Source of the DNA: Delphinapterus leucas
Lineage: Eukaryota; Chordata; Mammalia; Artiodactyla; Monodontidae
Direction of reading: 5' to 3'
DNA: 64,000 nucleotides
Assembly: GCF_002288925.2 (NCBI RefSeq)
Contig: NW_022097993.1
Span: 6,945,537 to 7,009,536 of the forward strand
Part shown: piece by piece, positions 27,840 to 42,800 of the stretch
Position numbering within the stretch: position 1 is the first letter of the stretch
Layout of the letters: each line of letters begins with the position of its first letter
Notes under the pieces: model-generated
Seen by the model: the letters and a program-made list of their open reading frames with translations, nothing else
The model's database searches: none
Told to the model about the DNA's origin: nothing
Position numbers and translations under genes: made by a program

Positions 27840-30800
27840 TCTGTGTGTCTTTTGCATTCACACTTACCTGTCATTCTTCTTGGAAACTGAGCAGATGCTA
27901 AAGGACACAAAGATTCAGAAATAGGCATGATAAGACCCGTTTATGTTCTCCTTTACCTGAAAATTGAGCTTTAAAAAATTATTGTTTTATTCTTCAGGGA
28001 GCAAAACTGCTTTAATACATGCCAACTTTTTAGATTTTTGTAGCTATGCTTTAGATTTTCTTAAAGGTCGTGATGACTTTTGAGGTCCCTAATAGATGGT
28101 TGCCATCTAGTGGTTATGGATGCTGTTGCCCTGAGATAGTGGACTGTAACGCTCCCTTTTTAAAAAATATGAAAATAAATTAGAGAGAAGACAGGAATTT
28201 AATTATTTTGTTTTGGCAGAAATAACATATAACTTTAAAACATCATAAAAATCTGATTTTTTATGTGATGGACAAACTCTAAGTTGCATTAAGTTCTGCT
28301 TTTGTCAGAACAGGCAGAATTAAAGACATGGAAGAGACTTGTAATGATTTAGAAGCTCCACTAGTTTCTTCCCCCATACAAAAACATTAAGCATTTCAGA
28401 ACTCTTCTTCTGCAAAGGTGATCATTCTCAGATTCATTCTTTTGTGGGCTCTGTGTTCCTTTACAAGCCCAAGCTGAATTAGACTAAAGCCTTTTCATAG
28501 AACAAAAAACCAACCAACCAAATAAATAAATGAAAGATTTCTATGTAAGTGTTTTCTTTATAAGGAATGGGAAAGTTTGCATATTTTGACATTTGAAAAT
28601 CAAGCTTTAAGTAAATGATTGTGTATATGAAAACAGCAAATCAAATAAAGCAAAATGTTATTGAATTCCTTTTTTTTTTCTGAATTCCTTTTAATTGAGT
28701 ATAAGGTTATAGACAATGGAGGTAACAACCAGAAAGGAGAAAATAGCTGATGTTTTTGCCACCTCTAAAAATCTTAGTCATTCAAGATGACTTCATAACA
28801 TCTTCTAAATAGTTACAATGTATGTAGGTTACCCTTATTTCCCAGGTTATTTCCAAGTTGACTCCACTGAATACATTAAAGTACTTTTCTTGATTATTAT
28901 AAAGTGACTCATTATCTTAGATACTTTACTAATTATTAATTTGTTCATTACTAATATTATATAGTATCCTACTGAGAAATTTACTATGACCCAATTCAAG
29001 TTCAGAATTTATTTTGGGCAGTAATTGAAAGCTTGAAAGCATTATTCCTTTGAAAAGTTCATGCTAATTGGATGAAGACCAATCTGAATTAGAGAAGATT
29101 TAAAATTGAAAGTAGGGACTTCCCTGGCGGTCCAGTGGTTAAGGCTTTGCCTTTCAGTGCAGGGGGTGCAGGTTCGATCCCTGGTCGGGGAACTAAGATC
29201 CCACATGCCTCATGGCCAAAAAACCAAAACATAAAACAGAAGCAATATTGTAACAAATTCAGTAAAGACTTTAAAAATGGTCCACATCAAAAAAAAAACT
29301 TTAAAAAAAAAATAAATAAAACTGAAAGTTGATCAGACTAGGCTAATAGATTCCTTGAGAGCTTTTTTGTTTGTTTGTTTGTTTTAATGTAAATAGACGT
29401 CCTTGAGGTCTTTCAGAGTATTTTCAAAGTTGACTCTTGGAGTTTTGACCTTATTTGATTTGATTCTTTAACAGTATTTGATTTGGTTTGATTGTTTAAC
29501 CTTATTTACAATTTGTACCATTTTAGATTGCTAAGTACTGGTAGAATTCACCCCAGTAACTGTTTTAAGTTATCACAAATTCTAAACTAGTGCAAATTAC
29601 ATAGCTTTTATGTATGCATGAAACAACTTCATACTTAATAGTTTTATATGAACATTTTTTCCCTTTCTGTTTCTCTAGGGCAATGTGTTTATGTATTATG
29701 GACTGTCTAATTTCTATCAAAACCATCGTCGTTATGTGAAATCTCGAGATGATAGTCAACTAAATGGAGATCCTAGTGCTTTACTTGTAAGTAAAATGAT
29801 GGAACATGAAACTACGGTGTCTAAGAACTAAGAACATGTGGTAATTGTTCAATTAGAAATGTTAAATTTAATAATGTTAGATGAAATTAAAGTGTTGTTT
29901 GACATTTTTAGTTTGTTTAGTGAAGGTTTTTAGTTAAAATTTTTTCCCCTGGAATTTGCACAGATTAATGATTTCTTGCAGCCAGAGGACACGTTACAAC
30001 CTGCTTGTTTCCGGTAGTATCATTGGGATTTTTGCTTTGTTAATCTGTTTGTAATGGAATTTTGATGAGTCTAGCATTCTGGGAATATAATTTGTTCTGT
30101 TTGAGTTTACTCATTATTATTACACTGGGTAGGAATATGTAAATAAGCTACTTTTAATTTCTGAGATTGTGTTTTAGAATTGAACATGTATGCGCTTTGC
30201 TTTTTACCTTGTGGGGAGCCCGAGTACTAAAGTCCAAAGGGTGTGGGTTACTGAAAAACTGTCTGAGGAGCTTTTTGAAAATACAGATTCCAGGATTCTC
30301 CTAAGTCTCATATGTCTGTGTCTACAGGGGTGGAGCTCTAAAATATCTATTCTTAACAAGCTCCCCTTCTGATGCTCAGCCTGGTTTGCGAATCTGTGGA
30401 CTAGAGGATCTTAGTTTCCTGACTGTTGTTCAGCTTCTCATAGTAGTGGTTGGTGCCCAAGTATTTTATATTATTGCTACCAATGCAGCAAACCTTTAGC
30501 AATTCAAGTATCTCTTAGAAACAGTGACACTCTTAGAATGCAATTTAGGACCATACTGGGACCAGAATGGTCCTGGTAAACGTAAAGTTACTCTAGGTTA
30601 TCCTTCCTGGTTTTATTGCTATTTCCTGATGTTTGGGATCTTAAGAAATAATAAGTCTATTTAAAGATTCTGGTTAGGTCTGCAATATCTTGTAGTCCAT
30701 GTGGGATTTATGTTGTGGGATCCAACTTTTAGGACTCAAGTCCAGAGAAGGTGAAGTTCTGTGAGACACACCAAGTTGATGAGACACACCGAGAATTTGT

Positions 30801-33800
30801 TGATTGGGATCATAGATTGGGTGTGTTGAAAGACCTAGAAGTGGTGGTTGATTTACAGTTCTTTTATATAGATACACACTCTCTTCACTGAGGGCAAAAG
30901 AAGCTGAGATTCTTTTCTTCCAAACCTCAAGCAGAGCTTTTAGACTAAACCTAAGGATTGATGAATTTTTTCTGTAAAGGGCCAAATAGTAAACATTTTC
31001 AGCTTTGCAGTTTGTATAGTCTATTGCAGCTACTCACCTCTGCCATTTTAGAATGAATGCAGCCATGGAGAATACTTAAGTGAATGGGTAGCTGTGTTCC
31101 AATAAAACTTTATTTACAAAAACAGGTGCTGGGGTTGGATTTGGCCTGCAGGCTGTCATTTATCGATCCCTGGACTAGACCAAAATATATGACTTTAAGA
31201 CCAGGTGGTTTTCAAAAATTTTAAAGATGTTAAGAACAGACAGATTGAAGTTCAAGTAACTTAACATTGTATATAAGGCCCTTCACAATCTGATGTCAAC
31301 CTACCACTTCAGCTTCATTGATTTTATATTCTATCCTTAATGTACCTTTGGCCTGGCTGCCCTGAGCCATATATGCTGTTCCCTAACCATGCCTGGTGAT
31401 GCAGGTAATCTGCCCATTTGGGCATTTCCATTTCATTTGTCTAGAATGTGGTTTTTACTCTTTCCCTGGAGATCCTCTCACCTCAGGCCTGCTGTTTACT
31501 TTAGTGTCTTTGGATGCAAAATAACTTCTTTACGTATTTACTTCATTCATACCCTGTTCCAAGTCACTTCTCACTTTACTTAACACACTGTCTCCCCATA
31601 TCATCTACTCTTGCGCTTCCTTGCCAGGTCATTTTCTACAGAGCTGCTAGAGTGATCTTTTAAAAAAAGTAAATACCACTTCCCTGCTTAAAATCTTTCA
31701 GTGGTTTGTTTACTCAGGATGATCTGAGCTATGCATGACTCTCCAGTCTCATCATATGTCATTTTCTTTATTGCCATACTCTAACTACATTCCCTGTTTG
31801 CCTTCTCAGAGGTATCAAGTTCTTTCTAAATGGTGTGTACTGTTCTCTCTGCTTAAAGCTCTCTTCTGCCTGCTCTTCACGTGGCTGTCTCCTACTTTCT
31901 TTAGGTCTTAACTTTCATGATACTACCTCCAGAGACAGTCTTCCCCTTATCTTCTGTCCTCCCAACTACACTGTAAGCTCATGAGAGCAGGGAGCATGAC
32001 TTTCTTTAATCACCATATACCAAGTGCCTCTGCAGTACCTAGCACATGAAAGGCATTTAATAAATATATATGGAATGAATATAGACACCTTTATCATGGC
32101 TCTTATTTCATATTATAGTTGGTTGTATTTGAGTCTGTTTCCTATATTACATTGTGAGCGGCTGAAAAGCAGGGACTTTTTTTTCATTTTTCCATTTCTA
32201 GCACCTTACATGGTATGTGGTACATGTTAGGTACTCTTTATTAAATGGCTTTCCTAAGCCAGTTACTGCAAAGTACCTAGCATTGCTTAGTTCAGTATCT
32301 GATGCATAGGTAGTAAATATTTTTCTTTTTTTAAAAAAACTTCAATAATTTAGTAGTTAGAAGATGGTTCTTCGGGACACTAGTCCACCATCTTTTCTGG
32401 TTTTCCAAATAAAGTTGCTATTCCTTGCCCCCCTCCCCTCCAAAATGGTTTAGTGGTTAAAATATATTTGCCCCATTGAGAGTGTATTTACCTAATTTTT
32501 TTGAAATCAGTTTTCATCAAAACATTCAAATAGTAATAAGCCAGTCATACATTGTCTATCTTCATGGTCTTAGAATACTAACTTTCTGAACGTAGATGTC
32601 TTAGGGACCAAAAAGCTGAGAAGTCAAGTATTAAAGAGACTTTATGAGATTCTCTGCCAGAATGTAGATACAAGTCAAGGTTGGTTATAATGGAATAGCC
32701 CTAAGAGGCCTAACTAGGTTCTAGTTAATTTCAAATCGAGACTATCTTGGTTTGTTTATGTGTTGTGAGACATGGCTTAATGTGGCCTTGGAGTCGCAGA
32801 ACAACTCAGATGTATACCTAATATCAGACTTGGTAGAATCTCTGGATTAATCCTACAGCTTCCACGTTTCCTTGAGATCTTCAACAGGGACTAAGCCAAA
32901 ACCAAATCTGGAGGACAGGTGAAGTGCTGTTTGCCTTGCCAACATCTGTGCTTTCTTTATACCTGGGTGCACAACTTAGAGAAGATTGGTATATTCTAGG
33001 AATCTGCATTAGACTTTTCCTTCCTCCCTCCCTCCCTTCCAGATTACAAAATTTGAAATTATCTACTTGAACATGTTAATTTTATAAGTGAAGTGCAGAT
33101 AAATCAAGGGACTTGCGCAGAGTCACATAGTACATAGCTGGAACTAGAAGCTCAGGTCTTTTTTTTTTTTCTTTTTAATATTTATTTATTTGGCTGTGCT
33201 GGGTTTTAGTTGCAGCATGTGGGAGCCACGTGTGGGATCTTCGTTGCAGCATGCGAGATCTTTGGTTTTTTTAGTTGCGACATGCAGGATCATTTTTAGT
33301 TGCGGCGTGCGGGATCTTTAGTTGTGGCATGCGGGCTGTTAGTTGCGGCATGCAGGAGGGATCTAGTTCCCTGACCAGGGATCAAACCCGGACCCCCTGC
33401 ATTGGGAGCCCAGAGTCTTAACCACTGGACCACCAGGGAAGTCCCGAAGCTCCAGTCTTCTTACTTCCAGTTTAAGATTCCTTTCATTCTGTCACAGCTG
33501 GATTGACAATAGACGGCTTCTTAGTTTTTCTTGTGCAGAAAACATTTTGTAGTTATGATTTCTGTGTTGATATGGAAATTGTTTAAAATGTCAGTTTGGG
33601 GGCTTCCCTGGTGGCACAGTTGTTGGGAGTCCACTTGCCAACGCAGGGGACACGGGTTCATACCCTAGTCTGGGAAGATCCCACATGCCATGGAGCAACT
33701 AAGCCCATGCGCCACAACTACTGAGCCCGTGCGCCTAGAGCCCGTGTTCCACAACAAGAGAAGCCGCCGCAATAAGAAACCCATGCACCGCAATGAAGAG

Positions 33801-36800
33801 TAGCCCCCGCTTGCTGCAACTAGAGAAAGCTCGTGCACAGCAACAAAGACCCAGTGCAGCCAAAAATAAAATAAATAAAATAAATAAATTTATAAAAAGA
33901 GAAAAAAGTCAATTTGACATATACCTATATGACAGTATATGCAAAAAAAGGCTATAATGTAGTAATGTTAAGGAATATATTTTGAGTTATTAAATGTGGT
34001 ATTATTTATAGTCTGTTTATAATATAGACATTTTATATGCATTGCAAGTGAGAAATATGTAGGGATTGAATTTTTAATCAGTAATTAGGACTAACTCATA
34101 GTTCTACCAGAGGCCTGGGTAATAACTTCTCTCTTCTTTCCTTCTAAATATCAGAATCCCAGTAAGGAATGTGAGCCTTATCGAAGAAATGAAGACAAAC
34201 CAATTGCTCCTTGTGGAGCTATTGCCAACAGCATGTTTAATGGTATGAGACAGAGATAAACAAAGATGAGATATATATATATATATGTATATATATTATA
34301 CTGTAGTTAGGAATATTTGTATAATCTTTCAGAAACATAAATGAGATTGAGAAATTCAACAGCTTTAAGATAAATATGTGAATTAGTGGGGTATTATAAT
34401 GCTTTATGACTTTCTTTTGTGAATTCTTATATGTTAAGAATGAATTTCTGTCTCTGGGAAGAAAGAAGCAGGGACATTCTGCTAACTTGCTATTTCATAC
34501 ATGATAAAATAAATGCCAGGCTACCTTTACCAACAACTTTGAATATTTATACCATTAGATAGGGGCTACAGTTGATCATTTAGAGCAGCACTGTCTGATA
34601 TGAATGTAATGTGAACCATAAATGTGAGACGTGTACAATTTTAAGCTTTCTGGTAGTCACATTAAAAAAACAATAAAAAAGAAACAAGTGAGATTAATTT
34701 TAATTATACTTTATTAAACTCAGTATGCCCCACATATTATCATTTCAGCAGGTAAGTGATATTCAGTATATAAAAGTTATTAGTGAGATATTTTATATAC
34801 TGATTTTTATACTAAATCTTTGATGTCTGATGTACATTATATCCTTACAAAACATAGTCATTTGGACCAGCCGTAATTTCAGGGGCTCTGTAGCCATATA
34901 GCTAGTGATTACCAGATTGGATAGTGCAGAGAGAGAAATTGATAAGCCAGAAGCTATTTAGCAGTGCTTTTTTTTTTTTAAAGAATAGAGACAGGTTTAC
35001 CTTGCAAATTGTTTTAGTTGGGTTAATATTAAAACATTTGACCATATCACATATCAGTTAGCCATGTAGGAAAATGACCTGGAACTATTGAGGGAAGGCA
35101 AGTTCATCTAGGATTATAAAGTTACCATAGTTAATTCACACGTAAATAATCAAGAGCAAATGCTCATCATGTGCTTGCTTCGTTACAACCACTTTGGGGA
35201 GCAAGTACCAGATCCTCCTTTCTCATGGAAGAAAGCCGGTACTATGGATTTTCAGTAGATGTTTAGCAGTATTTTCCTTTTCTTGTGTTTAGATACACTA
35301 GATTTGTTTCTGGTTGGCAATGAATCTGATCCTACACCTATTCATTTGATAAAGAAAGGTATTGCTTGGTGGACAGATAAAAATGTGAAATTCAGAAATC
35401 CCCCTGGAGCAGACATTCCCCTAGAAGAACGATTCAAAGGTAAAATATTACTAATATCCCTTAAAACATAAGCTAGGCGTTTTAATGAAGTACCTAAAAT
35501 TTTCTGTTTTTAGAATCTTAAAAAAGTTTATGCTTTTTAAAAAGCAACTTTTCTTAACTTGTTGTCAAGTTAGGTAAAATATGTAGTATCTTCTAATGTA
35601 CTGAAATTCTAAAGGAAAAGTAGTATACTTTTAATCTTGAATTTCTCTGGTATTTCCTTGTAAGCGTTTCAGCCATAATCTTTTAAAATTGTGACAAGGT
35701 TTATTTTAAACAAGTATTTATTTGTTTATTTATTTTAATTATTAATAGTTATAAGTCCAAATTTCTTTTTGTTTCTATGCCTCCTTGATTTCACAATGTA
35801 ATGTTTCTTACCATTATATCTTTGAATTAAGTCATTTGCTTTTTGGAATATACTCAGTAGCCTACTTTTAGTATTCTCTTAATTGAGATATCAATCAAAT
35901 CTTTGTAATTATTTGTTAAGTTTTTATGTGAAGAATTGGTTTCTCTTTCGATTTTAAGACTTCCTCAGAATATGAATATATTTCTACTTTTGAACATAAG
36001 GAAAATATTCATCTTGTGTATCTTTGTTTTATTAGAGTGTGAATTTTCAGTGAAACTCTCAATAGAATTGAATGTCTTGTCTCCCCACCCCACACCGATC
36101 TCTCCTTTTTAAGGCACAACAAAGCCAGTAAACTGGGTTAAACCAGTATATATGCTGGATCCTAACGAAGATAACAGTGGGTTCATAAATGAGGATTTTA
36201 TTGTTTGGATGCGTACTGCAGCATTACCTACTTTTCGTAAGTTGTATCGTCTTATAGAGAGGAAAAGTGATTTACATCCGACATTACCAGCTGGACGATA
36301 CTATTTGAATATCACATACAGTATCCTTTTTTGGCCATGTGCACAGATTCAAAGAATTTGAAAGGAGTGTAGTCCAATCTTGTCTCAGTTATGTGGCATG
36401 CTACTTTGTGTTTTAGTTTTGCTCTCTGCATTTTTATGAGTATGTGTGTATGTATGAGAAAGTCTCTTTTAACTTGTTTCTTCCAGAAATGCCTCTAAGT
36501 TTTAAATACTTTGTACTAGAGTTCAAGCATCTTATTTGGTAAAATTATTTAAAATGTAGGTGCTAGATTTATTAATAAGTTAGATATTTTTTACAAGAGA
36601 GATTGTAATTCAGCTTAATGCAAAGGCTAGTACTCACTTAGTAAATCTAAGTGTTGGTGGTACTGGGCTGTTTTAATCTATATTATTTTAGATAATAAAA
36701 ATCAGCAAATTTGTTATTTCATATCAACATAATTATTTATAATTATTGCTCTGTTTACAATATCAAAACATTTTTATCATTAGCTGTATTGTTCCACCTT

Positions 36801-39800
36801 AATAATTTAGGCATACTTTTCAGTGCTGATAAATATCATTAATTTCATCCTGACTATATGTCAACGTTATACTAAGTACTTTCCATGTATTCTTTTATTT
36901 ATTTCAAGCATTGTGAGGCAGGTGTCATCTCCATGTTATAGACAAGAATATAGGAACATAGAGCACTTAAGTAACTTAACTGAGATTACACAGGCGATAG
37001 AAGAATCAGGGATCATAATCAAGCTGTGTTGACTTTCCCATCAACCATGACTGTAGGCTGCATCCCTAGCTGGTTCACTCAAGTAGTCAGACCAGTCCGT
37101 ATTGGCCTGGATGCAAAGTCTTTCCTAAGCCAGAAATACTGGGCACTAACTTTTATTCTCAACAAAATCCTTACATCTTTTAATTTCTAGCCCATTGCTT
37201 GTATATACCGTGAATGAAAAATTTTCAAATATTAGCATGTGTGCTGATGATCTTACATTTTTGATTTTTCATAACCCAAATTAGCTATAAGTATATAGTT
37301 TTAGCTTTATAATGGATTAATAAACGGTTAAGTTAATAGACCTAATTTCAAAATAAAGACCTATTTGTAGCCTTAGTTTTTTGATTTTGCACCTCAGTAG
37401 ACGACTGAACATGACCTGAGAGTGACAGACTGAAAGTGACCAAGTGTTTGAAACTAGGCCTACATAGCAGAAATTTTAGACAGACAGACCCAGTTTAGGT
37501 GCTGGTAGGAAGAACATTATCTTGAGGCTATGGCCAAAGTAGAGGGCGACCTGTAGCCTACGGCACAATAAAGGGAAATCTTTGGAGCACTCACGAGTTC
37601 TTAGTTGACAGATAATTTGCACTAGGAGAACTTTTAGGAGGAATGCAGACTATTTTGAAAATCGATACAACAGGAATTTGACCTGCAGAACATTAAGGGT
37701 TAATTATCAAAATCGGGTATAAGGTGGGAACTAGGTATTAGAATCAAGGCAAAAGCCCACTTTATAGGGTTGCGATATAGAGAGACTAGCATGGATGATT
37801 TGATACCACATCCCATAAAGTGTTGGGTTAGTTAGAGCTCTTACAATCATTCCTGGCTCAGGTTGGGATTGATTTAAGAACTAGTAGAGCTGAGCCTGCC
37901 ATTGGAGTCACAGCCGGGCTGGGGAGTCATCTGCCGGGCTGGGGAGCTACGGAAGCTGGAGAAAGAGATGGGAACTAACACGATTCAAAAGATGCTTTTG
38001 AAAAAGTTGTAAACCTTTTGCATAGGGACTTAGTTCTGTCTTCTTCTCTTCCCTAACTCTTGCCAAATCCTAGAACTGGTCCGTGTAGGTAGCTCATCCA
38101 ACATGTTGGTGTCCCATTTCTCAAATTTGTTTAAGGATCCACCCTTCAATTCCACTCTGTTTTAGTCGTCAATCCAGTGTCACACCGTGAGTTTCACCAT
38201 TGCTCCAAATCACTAATGTAAAACTTCATTGTCATGCTTTTCGACCTTGTGCTGAGTCGTCCCATACTCTCATAACTACACTCTTGCTACATGTGCTCTT
38301 TGAGCTCATAGAGACCCCTAATCTCTTCATTCTTCCTTTTTCTCCTGGTCTGTCAAGCTCTTTTTCCTCTATGGGTTTCATTGCTATTTATCTGAAATAT
38401 ATTTTCACATTACAGACCTTTTACCCCTCCTGTGTAATGAGAACAGAAATATCTAAGAAATGAGAAATTATATAACACTTTAGTTGTTTTTGCTTGTAAA
38501 CTGCACTGGCTTTTATTTTGTTATTTTTCCTATTTATTTATTTACTTTCTTATTAGTCATCCATTTTATACACATCAGTGTATACATGTCAATCCCAATC
38601 TCCCAATACATCACACCACCCCCACCCCCAGCCGCTTTCCCCCCTTGGTGTCCATACATTTGTTCTCTGCATCTGTGTCTCTATTTCTGCACTGCAAACC
38701 GGTTCATCTGTACCATTATCTAGGTTCCACATATATACGTTAATATACGATATTTGTTTTTCCCTTTCTGACTTACTTCACTCTGTATGATAGTCTCTAG
38801 ATCTATCTACATCCCTACAAATGACCCAACTTCGTTCCTTTTCATGGCTGAGTAATATTCCATTGTATATATGTACCACATCTTCTTTATCCATTCATCT
38901 GTCGATGGGCATTTAGGTTGCTTCCCTGACCTGGCTATTGTAAATAGTGCTGCAGTGAACATTGAGGTGCATGTGTCTTTTTGAATTATGGTTTTCTCAG
39001 GGTATATGCCCAGTAGTGGGATTGCTGGGTCATATGGTAATTCTATTTTTAGCTCTTTAAAGAACCTCCATACTGTTCTCCATAGTGGCTGTGTCAATGT
39101 ACATTTCCACCAGCAGTGCAAGAGGGTTCCCTTTTCTCCACACCCTCTCCAGCATTTGTTGTTTATAGATGTTCTGATGATGCCCATTCTAACCTGTGTG
39201 AGGTGATAGCTCACTGTAGTTTTGATTTGCATTTCTCTAATAATTAGTGATGCTGAGCAGGTTTTCATGTGCTTCTTGGCCATCTGTATGTCTTCTTTGG
39301 AGAAATGTCTATTTAGGTCTTCTGCCCATTTTTGGATTGGGTTGTTCGTTTTATAATATTGAGCTGCCTGAGCTGTTTATATAGTTTGGAGATTAATCCT
39401 TTGTCTGATGATTCATTTGCAAATATTTTCTCCCATTCTGAGGGTTGTCTTTTCGTCTTGTTTATGGTTTCCTTTGCTGTGCCAAAAGCTTTTGAATTTC
39501 ATTAGGTCCCATTTGTTTGTTTTCATTTCCATTACTCTAGGAGGTAGATCAAAAAAGATCTTGCTGTGATTTATGTTATAGAGTGTTCTTCCTATGTTTT
39601 CCTCTAAGAGTTTTATAGCGTCCGGTCTTACATTCAGGTCTCTAATCCATTTTGAGTTTATTTTTGTGTATGGTGTTAGGGAGTGTTCTAATTTCATTCT
39701 TTTACTTGTAGCTGTCCAGTTTTCCCAGCACCACTTAGTGAAGAGACTGTCTTTTCTCCATTGTATATCCTTGCCTCCTTTGTCGTAGATTAGTTGACCA

Positions 39801-42800
39801 TAGGTGCGTGGGTTTACCTCTGGGCTTTCTATCCTGTTCCATTGATCTATATTTCTGTTTCTGTGCCAGTACCATACTGTCTTCATGACTGTACCTTTGT
39901 ATAGTCTGAAGTCAGGGAGTCTGATTCCTCCAGCTCCGTTTTTTCCCCCTCAAGACTGCTTTGGCTATTCGGGGTCTTTTGTGTCTCCATTACAAATTTT
40001 AAGATTTTTTGTTCTAGTTCTGTAAATGCCATTGGTAATTTGATAGGGATTGCATTGAATCTGTAGATTGCTTTGGGTAGTCATTTTCACAATATTGATT
40101 CTTCCAATCCAAGAACATGGTATGTCACTCCATCTGTTGGTATCATCTTTAATTTCTTTCATCAGTGTCTTATAGTTTTCTGCATACAGGTCTTTTGTCT
40201 CCCTGGGTAGGTTTATTCCTAGGTATTTTATTCCTTTTGTTGCAGTGGTAAATGGGAGTGTTTCCTTAATTTCTCTTTCAGATTTTTTATCATTAATGTA
40301 TAGGAATGCAAGAGATTTCTGTGCATTAATTTTGTATCCTGCAACTTTACCAAATTCATTGATTAGCTCTAGTAGTTTTCTGGTGGCATCTTTAGGATTC
40401 TCTATGTATACTGTCATATCATCTGCAAACAGGGACAGTTTTACTTCTTCTTTTCCAATTTCTATTCCTTTTATTTCTTTTTCTTCCCGGATGCCGTGGC
40501 TAGGATTTCCAAAACTATGTTGAATAATAGTGGTGAGAGTGGGCAACCTTGTCTTGTTCCTGATCTTAGAGGAAATGCTTTCAGTTTTTCACCATTGAGA
40601 ATGATGTTTGCTGTGGGTGTCATATATGGCCTTTATTATGTTGAAGTAGGTTCCCTCTATGCACATTTTCTGGAGAGTTTTTATCATAAATGGGTGTTGA
40701 ATTTTGTCAGAAGCTTTTTCTGCAACTATTGAGATGATCATATAGTTTTTATTCTTCAATTTGTTAATATGGTGTATCACATTGATTGATTTGCGTATAT
40801 TGAAGAATCCTTGCATCCCTGGGATAAATCCCACTTGATCATGGTGTATGATCCTTTTAATGTGCTGTTGGATACTATTTGCTAGTATTTTTTTGAGGAT
40901 TTTTGCATCTATATTCATCAGTGATATTGGTCTGTAATTTTCTTTTTTTGTAGTATTTTTGTCTGGCTTTGGTATCAGGGTGATGGTGGCCTCATAGAAT
41001 GAGTTTGGGAGTTTTCCTTCCTCTGCAATTTTTTGGAAGAGATTGAGAAGGATGGGTGTTAGCTCTTCTCTAAATGTTTGATAGAATTCACCTGTGAAGC
41101 CATCTGGTCCTGGGCTTTTGTTTCTTGGAAGATTTTTAATCACAGTTTCAATTTCATTACTTGTGATTGGTCTGTTCATATTTTCTGTTTCTTCCTGGTT
41201 CAGTCTTGGAAGGTTATACCTTTCTAAGAATTTGTCCATTTCTTCCAGGTTGTCCATTTTATTGGCATAGAGTTGCTTACAGTAGTCTCTTAGGATGCTT
41301 TGTATTTCTGTGGTGTCTGTTGTAACTTCTCCTTTTTCATGTCTAATTTTATTGATTTGAGTCTTCTCCCTCTTTTTCTTGATGAGTCTGGCTAATGGTT
41401 TATCACTTTTGTTTATCCTCTCAAAGAGCCAGCTTTTAGTTTTATTGATCTTTGCTACTGTTTTCTTTGTTTCTATTTCATTTATTTCTGCTCTGATCTT
41501 TATGATTTCTTTCCATCTGCTAACTTTGGGTTTTGTTTGTTCTTCTTTCTCTAGGTCCTCTAGGTGTAAGGTTAGATTGTTTATTTGAGATTTTTCTTGT
41601 TTCTTTTGGTAGGCTTGTATAGCAATAAACATCCCTCTCAGAACTGCTTTTGCTGCATCCCATAGGTTTTGGATCGTCGTGTTTTCATTGTCATTTGTCT
41701 CTAGGTATTTTTTGATTTCCTCTTTGATTTCTTCAGTGATCTCTTGGTTATTTAGTAACGTATTGTTTAGCCTCCATGTTTGTGTATCTTACGTTTTTTT
41801 CCCCGTAATTGATTTCTAATCTCATAGCGTTGTGGTCAGAAAAGATGCTTGATATGATTTCAGTTTTCTTAAATTTACTGAGGCTTGATTTGTGACCCAA
41901 GATGTGATCTATCCTGGAGAATGTTCCGTGTGCACTTGAGAAGAAAGTGTAATCTGCTGTTTTGGGGTGGAATGTCATATAAATGTCAATTAAATCTATC
42001 TGGTGTATTGTGTCATTCTAAGCTTGTGTTTCCGTATTAATTTTCTGTTTGGATGATCTGTCCATTGGTGTAAATGAGGAGTTAAAGTCCCCCACTATTA
42101 TTGTGTTACTGTCGATTTCCTCTTTCAGAGCTGTTAGCAGTTGCCTTATGTATTGAGGTGCTCCTATGTTGGGTGCATATATATTTATAATTGTTATATC
42201 TTCTACTTGGGTTGATCCCTTGATCATTACGTAGTGTCCTTCCTTGTCTCTTGTAACGTTCTTTATTTTAAAGTCTATTTTATCTGATATGAGTATTGCT
42301 ACTCCAGCTTTCTTTTGATTTCCATTTGCATGGAATCTCTTTTTCCATCCCCTCACCTTCAGTCTGTATGTGTCCCTAGGTCTTAATTGGGCCTCTTGTA
42401 GACAGCATATATATGGGTCTTGTTTTTGTATCCATTCAGCAAGCCTGTGTCTTTTGGTTGGAGCATTTCCTCGATTCACGTTTAATGTAGTTATTGATAT
42501 GTATGTTCCTATTGCCATTTTCTTAATTGATTTTGTAGTTCCTTTTCTTCTCTTGTGTTTCCCACTTAGAGAAGTTCCTTTAGCATTTGTTGTAGAGCTG
42601 GTTTGGTGGTGCTGAATTCTCTTAGCTTTTGCTTGTCTGTAAAGCTTTTGATTTCTCCTTCGAATCTGAATGAGATCCTTGCTGGGTAGAGTAATCTTGG
42701 TTGTAGATTCTTCCCTTTCACCACTTTAAGTATATCATGCCACTCCCTTCTGGCTTGCAGAGTTTCTGCTGAGAAATCAGCTGTTAACCTTATGGGAGTT

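Noticed and set aside
40589..41632. 347-residue reverse-transcriptase open frame as an active gene
   Set aside because: It is one fragment of L1 ORF2, which is interrupted at least five times and lacks its 5'UTR.
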